From the NCBI GenBank assembly GCA_016212185.1, contig JACRGX010000095.1, positions 1 to 39,585 of the forward strand: a DNA stretch of 39,585 nt, written 5' to 3'. This document shows, piece by piece, positions 33,845 to 39,585 of this stretch (positions are counted from its first letter, which is position 1; each line of letters begins with the position of its first letter). The notes under the pieces were generated by a model. That model had not been told where the DNA came from and searched no databases. It worked only from the letters and a program-made list of their open reading frames with translations. The translations under genes and the position numbers were made by a program. Source of the DNA: Nitrospirota bacterium (lineage in GTDB: Bacteria; Nitrospirota; Thermodesulfovibrionia; UBA6902; DSMQ01).

Positions 33845-33997
33845 TAATTAAAAGATACAGGATGAGGATGAAAGATGCAAGGACTTGTCCCGAGTTATTC
33901 GGGATGCAAAGGAAAGAAAGTGAACAGTGAAAAAACAGGGGCAAGGGGTAAACAGCAGGCTTGGGTATCTGAGAAGGTTTAGTGCGACTCCTTAGAT

Positions 33998-34064
33998 GCC
34001 ATGTTGCCTTGTTCTCTCTAAAAGTTATTTTTGGATTGCAAAAATATGGCGGTTGCAACATGGC
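33998..34064. other. Inverted repeat in the 440-bp gap before mraZ
   Basis: The gap 33845-34284 holds a heptad-like tract (GATGAGGATGAAAGATG near 33857) and a CCCGA...TCGGG hairpin (33888-33902). It also holds a perfect 10-bp inverted repeat, GCCATGTTGC (33998-34007) and GCAACATGGC (34055-34064), separated by 47 nt. The centre has no reading frame of note. It may be a structured RNA, an operator or a small element remnant. The last 70 bp are the mraZ promoter. Confidence 0.5.
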
Positions 34065-34217
34065 ACTCTTGAATTTTGTCGCTTGCTAAAATTTTGAGGA
34101 TACTCAAGCCTGCTGTTTTGAAGATAAAGGCCCTGCATGAAAAATTTATTAATTTATACCAATAGATAGTAGTTGTATTATCTTAAACCACAAAATATAG
34201 AAGTATTATTTTTTCTC

Positions 34218-34246
34218 TTGACAACCTATTTACAGACCCCTATACT
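34218..34246 (+). promoter_or_regulatory. Promoter of the mraZ division cluster
   Basis: TTGACA (34218-34223), exactly 17 bp, TATACT (34241-34246). This near-consensus sigma70 promoter is the best in the window. The start site would fall near 34253, at the first MraZ repeat. Confidence 0.8.
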
Positions 34247-34253
34247 GTTAATT

Positions 34254-34283
34254 GTGGAGTAAAGTGGTAGAAAGTGGAGGATA
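34254..34283 (+). promoter_or_regulatory. MraZ operator: three 10-bp direct repeats
   Basis: GTGGA, GTGGT and GTGGA start at 34254, 34264 and 34274, a strict 10-bp period on one face of the helix. MraZ is known to bind direct TGGG/GTGG-type repeats spaced by 10 bp upstream of its own gene. Here the first repeat covers the predicted start site and the third contains the GGAGG ribosome site. Confidence 0.75.
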
Positions 34284-34284
34284 A

Positions 34285-34737
34285 ATGCCGGGATTTTTCG
34301 GGAAACATTATTACACCTTAGATCCAAAAGGCAGAATCATTATCCCTGCTCCTTTCCGTGAAATACTTTCATCAAATTATAGCCTAAAACTTATTTTTGT
34401 CAATGATATTTTTGACCGCTGCATCTGCGCCTATCCGATTGATGAATGGAACCAGCTCATGGAAAAAATGAAAGGAAAGCCGCAGACCATGGATGCAGTC
34501 AGATATTACATGCGCCGCGTTGTCGGCTCTGCCGTGGAATGCGAAATAGACAAACAGGGCAGAACGCTTGTTCCGGCGTCTCTCAGGGATGATGCGGAAT
34601 TGGGCGGCGAGGTAGTCATGATAGGGCAGGGAAACAGGATTGAAATTTGGAACAAAAAAGAATTTACAGATGTTGCTGATCCGTCAAAGGTGGACAGGAA
34701 GGCTTACATGGAACAACTGTCCGGACTTGGTTTGTAA
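34285..34737 (+). CDS. mraZ: Transcriptional regulator MraZ
   Basis: The 150-residue protein has two SpoVT/AbrB-like domains: residues 3-55, with HYYTLDPKGRIIIPAPFRE, and 75-130, with ECEIDKQGRTLVPASLRDDAEL. MraZ forms ring oligomers and regulates the division and cell-wall (dcw) cluster by binding the repeats just upstream. It is the first gene of the cluster and is followed closely by rsmH. Confidence 0.96.
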   Translation: MPGFFGKHYYTLDPKGRIIIPAPFREILSSNYSLKLIFVNDIFDRCICAYPIDEWNQLMEKMKGKPQTMDAVRYYMRRVVGSAVECEIDKQGRTLVPASLRDDAELGGEVVMIGQGNRIEIWNKKEFTDVADPSKVDRKAYMEQLSGLGL

Positions 34738-34745
34738 ATTTGGGA

Positions 34746-35642
34746 ATGGAATGTCCGGGGATCGTCCATGTCCCGGTTATGCTGACGGAGGTGCTTGAGG
34801 CATTGAAAGTAAAAGAGTCAGGGATATACATTGACGGCACAACAGGGCTCGGTGGGCATGCTGAGGGCATTTTGAAAAATGCACAGCAGTGCACGCTGAT
34901 TGCAATGGACAGCGACGAGCTTGCAATTCAGGCGGCAAGGGAGAGGCTGAAACCTCTTATGTCAGAAAGACGCAAGGTGCATTTTGTCAGGGACAATTTT
35001 TCAAATATGAAGACAGCGGTTAATGAACTTGGTTATGAAAAGGTTGACGGGATCCTGCTTGATTTAGGTGTTTCAACATTACAGCTCAATACTGAAGACA
35101 GGGGTTTTAGTTTTTTAAGGGATGAGCCCCTTGACATGCGGATGGACAAAAGACAGAGGCTTACGGCCGCTGAAATTGTAAACAGGTATCCTGAAAAAGA
35201 CCTGGCCCATATCATCTGGCAGTACGGAGACGAAGGATTCAGCAGGAAGATATCAAGGGCGATTGTTACGGTACGCAAAAAACAGCCGGTCAGCTCCTGC
35301 CTGGAGCTTGCGGAAATCATAGAGAGGGCTATTGGAAGGCGGGGCAGGATTCATCCTGCAACAAAGACCTTTCAGGCCTTAAGAATTGAGGTAAACAGGG
35401 AGCTTGCCGTGCTGACTGCCGCAATTGATGAAGGCGCGGGCATTCTCAATAAAGGCGGAAGATTCTGCGTGCTTTCATATCATTCGCTTGAAGACAGGAT
35501 TGTGAAAAATTCATTCAAAAAACTTTCAGCCGAAGGACGGCTTAGTATTATTACAAAAAAGCCTTTAGTGCCGGTCAGAGAGGAAATAAGGACGAATCCG
35601 TCTTCACGGAGCGCAAAATTCAGGACAGCGGAGGCGTTATGA
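34746..35642 (+). CDS. rsmH: 16S rRNA m4C1402 methyltransferase RsmH
   Basis: RsmH N4-methylates C1402 of 16S rRNA with SAM. The product (298 residues from ATG 34746; a TTG at 34740 is also possible) has HVPVMLTEVLEAL, the SAM-binding YIDGTTGLGGHAEGIL, LLDLGVSTLQL and the C-terminal VLSYHSLEDRIVK motif. It is complete. The gene overlaps ftsL by 4 bp (ATGA). Confidence 0.96.
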   Translation: MECPGIVHVPVMLTEVLEALKVKESGIYIDGTTGLGGHAEGILKNAQQCTLIAMDSDELAIQAARERLKPLMSERRKVHFVRDNFSNMKTAVNELGYEKVDGILLDLGVSTLQLNTEDRGFSFLRDEPLDMRMDKRQRLTAAEIVNRYPEKDLAHIIWQYGDEGFSRKISRAIVTVRKKQPVSSCLELAEIIERAIGRRGRIHPATKTFQALRIEVNRELAVLTAAIDEGAGILNKGGRFCVLSYHSLEDRIVKNSFKKLSAEGRLSIITKKPLVPVREEIRTNPSSRSAKFRTAEAL

Positions 35643-36043
35643 CTGCAAGACGTCTTAAAAAAGGGTGGAAAAGGGGTCTTATAAAACTCGGTCTTGTCCT
35701 GTATCTGGTTGCAGGAGTCTTCTGTCTTGTAGGACTAAGGTCTTCGGCAATAAGCATGGAATATGATATCGGTAAGCTTCAGAAGGAGAAGGGAAGTATT
35801 CTAAGGGAAAGAAAAATGCTCTTTGCACAGAAGGCCGGTTCATTTTCAATGAAGAGTGTGGAAGATGCGGCAATAAATGATCTCGGCATGAGCCTTCCGG
35901 AGAGAGAGAAGGTCATCTTTGTCAGAAGGATGCGGCCGGCAGGACCCCGCGAGGCATCTGTAAAAGCAGACGCGGGCAGTACACCATCATGGCATTCGCC
36001 TTTAAGGGCATTTAAAAATATGAGGAGGGCTGACGATCCATAA
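35639..36043 (+). CDS. ftsL: FtsL-like cell division protein
   Basis: The 134-residue protein has a short basic cytoplasmic tip, one membrane helix (about 16-35) and a coiled-coil extracytoplasmic segment (about 38-68, YDIGKLQKEKGSILRERK), then VEDAAINDLGMSLPEREKVIFV, the end typical of FtsL. The C-terminal 35 residues are Pro/Ala-rich and not conserved. FtsL bridges FtsB, FtsQ and FtsI at the septum. Its position between rsmH and ftsI supports the call, as sequence conservation is low in this family. Confidence 0.85.
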   Translation: MTARRLKKGWKRGLIKLGLVLYLVAGVFCLVGLRSSAISMEYDIGKLQKEKGSILRERKMLFAQKAGSFSMKSVEDAAINDLGMSLPEREKVIFVRRMRPAGPREASVKADAGSTPSWHSPLRAFKNMRRADDP

Positions 36044-36049
36044 ATGGAC

Positions 36050-36150
36050 AGCGAATGTATTCCCCGTGGTCTTGCCACTGGGTTAGCGAGCGAATGTAAT
36101 AAAAAGAAATTCCTTGCATTAGATTCCTTGCGGTTTCTGCCGCAGGGAAG
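36050..36150. repeat. Palindromic repeat cluster after ftsL
   Basis: GCGAATGTA occurs twice (near 36051 and 36091). Between and after the copies are GTGG...CCAC (36066-36078) and TTCCTTGCGG/CCGCAGGGAA (36130-36153) hairpins. A 42-codon frame at 36044-36172 runs through it but is explained by the repeat. Confidence 0.6.
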
Positions 36151-36240
36151 ATCAATGTGTATTAAAATTTAATATGAGGAGAGAATTGAGAATCATAACA
36201 TTGTGGGACGAGCATTAAATAATCGCTGACAGACATGGAA

Positions 36241-36296
36241 TCTGACGGCAGGCTGAGGCATAGGGAATGAACCTTAGCCTCAGGTCAGACTTTTTT
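36241..36296 (+). terminator. Intrinsic terminator directly before ftsI
   Basis: TCTGAC (36241-36246) pairs with GTCAGA (36284-36289), and CTGAGGC pairs with GCCTCAG inside it, extended by a few pairs. The hairpin is followed at once by CTTTTTTATTTT (36290-36301). This is a textbook rho-independent terminator, yet it ends only 10 nt before the ftsI ATG in the dcw operon, leaving no visible Shine-Dalgarno. Confidence 0.7.
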
Positions 36297-36306
36297 ATTT
36301 TGAACT

Positions 36307-38100
36307 ATGAAATACAGAAGAAGAAAAAAACCGGATGTTGCACTGCTCTGGGACAGGTTCCCTGACGCAGATTATTCTCACAGCAGAAAAAGGGCTGTTG
36401 TGCTTAAGACAATAGTGTTTTTTGCGTTCTTTGTTGTATTTTTTAAGCTTTTTTATCTCATGGTTATCCAGCATAAGGATCTCTCAGAGAAGGCGGCGCA
36501 GCAGTATTCAAGGGCGGTAACATTAATGCCTCAGAGGGGGACTATTTATGACAGGTCCATGAGGGAGCTTGCCGTTAATATAGAAACCAATTCTTTATAT
36601 GCCGTGCCCTTAAAGGTGGATAACATCAGTTATGTATCTTCACGGCTTTCTCCGGTAGCTAAGGTTTCTGCAAATATTCTGAGCAGCAGGCTTGCAGACG
36701 GCAAAGGCAGGAAATCAAGTTTTATGTGGATTACAAGAAAAATGGACGAGGATATGTCACGCGGAGCGGAGAAAGTAAAAGATGAATTGAAAAATACAGT
36801 TGGCATTGTCACTGAGACAAAGCGGTATTATCCCAAGGGACAGCTTGCGGCGCATATTCTCGGGTATACGGATATTGATAATAAGGGGCTTGAAGGCATT
36901 GAACGCCGTTATGACAAATATATGAAGGGCCAAGTGAAAAAAGTTCAACTCGGCAGGGATGCCCACGGTTTAAACCTTGCCAATAACACAGAAGAAGGCA
37001 TCCCGGGCAACAGCCTCCTGCTTACTATTGACGAAGGACTTCAGCATATAGTTGAAAGGGAGCTGGCCGGCGCTGTTGAAATATGGCAGGCCGAAGGCGC
37101 GGTGGGAATAATGATGGACCCGGTGACAGGCGAAATCCTTGCCCTTGCCAACATGCCAACATATGACCTCAACATGCCGGCTGACGCGGAGGCCTCTGAA
37201 AGGCGCAACAGGGCAATTACTGATTCGTACGAGCCGGGTTCAACATTTAAAATAATTGCGGCTTCAGGGGTTATTGAAGAGGGGCTTGTCACGCCTGAAA
37301 GAAAATTTGACTGTTCCAAGGGCTATATAAATGTCAGCGGCGGAAAACCTATCCGCGATGTTCATAAAAACGGCGTGCTTACATTTAAAGAGTGCGTTCA
37401 AAAATCATCAAATGTCTGTCTGATACAGGCCGGCGCAATACTCGGCGAGAAAAAATTTTATAAATATGTGAAAGAATTCGGTTTCGGCGATAAAACAAAG
37501 ATAGACCTCATAGGAGAAGTGGGCGGGCTTTTAAAATCGCCTGAATCATGGTCCGGAAGGACGCTTGCCACCATATCAATCGGGCAGGAAATTGGGGTGA
37601 CCCCCTTGCAGATTTTAAGGGCTTATTCGGCAATTGCCAACGGCGGCAGACTGATGAAGCCGTATATTGTCTCTGAAGTAATTTCGCCTGACAGAAGGAT
37701 TATTGAAAAATCTTCTCCTAAGATTGAACGGCAGGTTGTTTCAGAAGAAACGGCAAAGACCATGAGGGATATTTTAAAGACGGTTGTTGAAGAAGGCGGC
37801 ACCGCGCAGAGGGCGTCCATAAAGGGCAATCTTGTAGCAGGGAAGACAGGCACTGCACAGATGATTGACCCCAAGACAGGGCGGTATTCCGCTTCTGATT
37901 ATGTGAGTTCCTTTGTCGGTTTTGTCCCTGCAGATAATCCGAGGATTTCACTTATCATTGTTGTATTCAAGCCGAGGGGCGCAAGGTACGGAGGCACAGT
38001 AGCCGCCCCGGTGTTCAGAAACATCATAGAGCAGACGCTTACATATCTGGATGTTCCTATGGAAAGGGATGAGAATAATATTACACTTGTCAGTAGATGA
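36307..38100 (+). CDS. ftsI: Septal peptidoglycan transpeptidase FtsI (PBP3)
   Basis: FtsI crosslinks septal peptidoglycan. The 597-residue class B PBP has a cytoplasmic tip, one membrane helix (about 34-54), the N-terminal dimerisation domain with RGTIYDR (77-83), and a transpeptidase domain with S312-T-F-K315 (SxxK), S367-S-N (SxN) and K513-T-G-T. All active-site motifs are intact. No PASTA domains follow. It sits between ftsL and murE, with a terminator hairpin just upstream and a 4-bp overlap (ATGA) with murE. Confidence 0.97.
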   Translation: MKYRRRKKPDVALLWDRFPDADYSHSRKRAVVLKTIVFFAFFVVFFKLFYLMVIQHKDLSEKAAQQYSRAVTLMPQRGTIYDRSMRELAVNIETNSLYAVPLKVDNISYVSSRLSPVAKVSANILSSRLADGKGRKSSFMWITRKMDEDMSRGAEKVKDELKNTVGIVTETKRYYPKGQLAAHILGYTDIDNKGLEGIERRYDKYMKGQVKKVQLGRDAHGLNLANNTEEGIPGNSLLLTIDEGLQHIVERELAGAVEIWQAEGAVGIMMDPVTGEILALANMPTYDLNMPADAEASERRNRAITDSYEPGSTFKIIAASGVIEEGLVTPERKFDCSKGYINVSGGKPIRDVHKNGVLTFKECVQKSSNVCLIQAGAILGEKKFYKYVKEFGFGDKTKIDLIGEVGGLLKSPESWSGRTLATISIGQEIGVTPLQILRAYSAIANGGRLMKPYIVSEVISPDRRIIEKSSPKIERQVVSEETAKTMRDILKTVVEEGGTAQRASIKGNLVAGKTGTAQMIDPKTGRYSASDYVSSFVGFVPADNPRISLIIVVFKPRGARYGGTVAAPVFRNIIEQTLTYLDVPMERDENNITLVSR

Positions 38101-39585
38101 CACTTAAGAGTCTTATAAAGGGAATAAAGGTGGCAAAGGTTACCGGCGATGTGAACTGTGAAATAAAGGGGATTGCGTATGACTCAAGGAATGTAAAAGA
38201 AAGATTTCTTTTTGTGGCTGTCAGGGGGTTTTCCACTGACGGCCACAGATATATAAATGACGCATTAAGCAGGGGGGCTGCTGGTGTGATAGTAGAAAAG
38301 GAAGCGGATTTATCCGGCATATGTTTGTCATGTGACGGCGCGGCGTTTGCAACTGTTGAAGACAGCAGGGATGCATTGGCGGCCGTATCGTCTGCGTTTT
38401 ACAGAGAACCTTCAAAGGGCTTATCCCTCATCGGAATTACAGGGACGAACGGGAAAACAACAACCAGTTATATAACGAAGAGCATACTTGATACATGGGG
38501 CAGGAAGGTTGGTCTTTTAGGGACCATACGTTATATAATAGGTAATAGAGTTGCTGCGGCAATTCATACGACTCCCGAGTCTTTAGACCTCCAGGGATAC
38601 CTGCGGGAAATGCTGGACAATAATGTTGAGTATGCTGTGCTTGAAGTGTCCTCCCACGCATTGACTCTTAAAAGGGTTGAAGGCTGTTCTTTTAAAGCGG
38701 CGGCGTTTACAAATTTTACGCAGGACCATCTGGATTTTCACGGCACTATGGAAGAGTATTTCACTGCCAAGGCAAAAATTTTTGATTACGTTGAAAATGG
38801 CGGTTATGCCGTGTTGAACTGGGATGACCCGGCGGTTAGAACCCTCACAGAGAAATTAAAGTGCAATGTCATAACCTGCGGTCTTCAGGAAGGGGCAATG
38901 ATAAGGGGGATGAATATAGACAAGGCTGAAGGAAGAAGGAAGAAGGATGAAAAATCCTTTTTTCATAATTCAACCCTCATAATTCAACCTTCTGATTTTA
39001 TTATTCAGACGCCGGGAGGTGAATTGAACATAAGTTCTCCTCTTGCAGGACGGAATAATGTTTATAACATCCTGATGTCTGTCGGGATTGCCTATGCACT
39101 TGGCGTCGGTGATGAGGCAATAATTAAGGGCCTAGGGGAAGTAAGTCCGGTTGAAGGCAGGTTTGAAAAGATTGATGCCGGGCAGAAATTCCTCTGTATA
39201 CTGGATTATGCGCATACCGAAGATGCGCTGAAGAGGCTTATTGAGGAGGCAAGGCTGATAACAAAGGGTAAAGTCATAACGGTTTTTGGATGCGGAGGCA
39301 ACAGGGACCGGGATAAAAGGCATAAGATGGGCGCGGTTGCAGCGGAGTTAAGCGATTTTGTGATAATTACATCCGACAATCCGAGGACAGAAAATCCGAT
39401 GTGGATTATTAACGATATAATTGCAGGCATTAAGAAGAGCAACTACATGATTTTGCCGGACAGGGCAGAGGCGATAATCCGGGCGGTATCAATGACGGAA
39501 CAAGGCGACACCCTGCTTGTTGCGGGTAAAGGGCATGAGGATTATCAGGAAATAAACGGCATACGCCGCCCTTTCAGCGACAGGG
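38097..39585 (+). CDS. murE: UDP-MurNAc-tripeptide synthetase MurE, partial (3' end outside window)
   Basis: MurE adds the third residue to the UDP-MurNAc dipeptide. Visible are the N-terminal YDSRNVKE segment, the ATP P-loop GITGTNGKTTT (113-123), HTTPESLDLQ, LEVSSHAL, TQDHLDFHG and SDNPRTENP (426-434). The DNPR motif indicates meso-diaminopimelate as the added amino acid. Residues about 276-300 are an extra Lys/Ser-rich stretch encoded by a heptad array (38928-38991). The ATG overlaps the ftsI stop. The frame is open to the window end, about 496 codons in. Confidence 0.95.
   Translation, partial: MTLKSLIKGIKVAKVTGDVNCEIKGIAYDSRNVKERFLFVAVRGFSTDGHRYINDALSRGAAGVIVEKEADLSGICLSCDGAAFATVEDSRDALAAVSSAFYREPSKGLSLIGITGTNGKTTTSYITKSILDTWGRKVGLLGTIRYIIGNRVAAAIHTTPESLDLQGYLREMLDNNVEYAVLEVSSHALTLKRVEGCSFKAAAFTNFTQDHLDFHGTMEEYFTAKAKIFDYVENGGYAVLNWDDPAVRTLTEKLKCNVITCGLQEGAMIRGMNIDKAEGRRKKDEKSFFHNSTLIIQPSDFIIQTPGGELNISSPLAGRNNVYNILMSVGIAYALGVGDEAIIKGLGEVSPVEGRFEKIDAGQKFLCILDYAHTEDALKRLIEEARLITKGKVITVFGCGGNRDRDKRHKMGAVAAELSDFVIITSDNPRTENPMWIINDIIAGIKKSNYMILPDRAEAIIRAVSMTEQGDTLLVAGKGHEDYQEINGIRRPFSDR
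38928..38991 (+). repeat. Heptad array inside the murE coding region
   Basis: 7-bp units start at 38928, 38935, 38942 and 38949 (GAAGGAA, GAAGGAA, GAAGGAT, GAAAAAT). After an 8-nt T-rich linker come 38964, 38971, 38978 and 38985 (CATAATT, CAACCCT, CATAATT, CAACCTT). The second half is 14 bp repeated almost exactly. The murE frame stays open through it. Confidence 0.8.

Noticed and set aside
36044-36172. 42-codon forward frame after ftsL
   Set aside because: It is made of palindromic repeat sequence (RGLATGLASECNK style) that occurs as a repeat by-product; no ribosome site.

Overview
The window is a gene-dense bacterial chromosome segment of moderate G+C (judged by eye). It most likely comes from a Gram-negative bacterium of the Nitrospirota / Thermodesulfovibrionia type. 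The lineage call is inference. It rests on an LPS-assembly LapA-LapB protein and PE-synthesis genes (a two-membrane cell), a HARP-type RNA-free RNase P (known from Aquificota, some Nitrospirota and archaea), the ilvDBNC-psd-pssA-leuA gene order, and heavy use of AGG/AGA arginine codons. No rRNA or phage is present, and no complete transposon.

Layout. 1-2.3 kb: a broken tandem copy of tRNA-Asp, the intact tRNA-Asp, a small GIY-YIG protein and mnmG (reverse). 2.4-6.0 kb: a PAS hybrid histidine kinase overlapping an HD-GYP response regulator (reverse), then an MFS transporter (forward). 7.2-9.1 kb: a membrane flippase-like protein and a polyprenyl-phosphate glycosyltransferase (reverse). 9.3-16.5 kb: proA, a tiny hydrophobic protein, a DUF4143 ATPase, the operon nadD-rsfS-lapAB-HARP, and a convergent SDH-type protease. 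16.6-22.4 kb: tRNA-Leu, a lipoprotein, mutL, a truncated response regulator, a B12/radical SAM protein, a glycosyltransferase and a DUF465 coiled-coil protein. 22.5-30.9 kb: ilvD, ilvB, ilvN, ilvC, psd, pssA, leuA, which cover most of valine/isoleucine synthesis, the first step of leucine synthesis, and the last two steps to phosphatidylethanolamine. 30.9-33.8 kb: a toxin-antitoxin cluster (VapBC, HEPN-MNT, an orphan antitoxin) followed by xerD. 34.2-39.6 kb: the start of the division and cell-wall cluster, mraZ-rsmH-ftsL-ftsI-murE, with murE cut by the window end.

The most unusual signal lies between the genes. At least nine spacers carry short arrays with a strict 7-bp period, in which a fixed trinucleotide such as ACT or AGT is followed by a changing tetranucleotide. 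Other spacers carry 8- or 9-bp periodic arrays, and several hold chains of small palindromes. Two such elements also sit in frame inside essential genes: a 54-bp palindrome in psd and a heptad array in murE. Other points worth checking are the rsfS gene with TTA where its start codon should be, a Gly-to-Ser change at the expected Psd self-cleavage site, the LapA-LapB fusion, an intrinsic terminator just before ftsI, and several promoters whose -10 box lies only 5-10 nt from the start codon.
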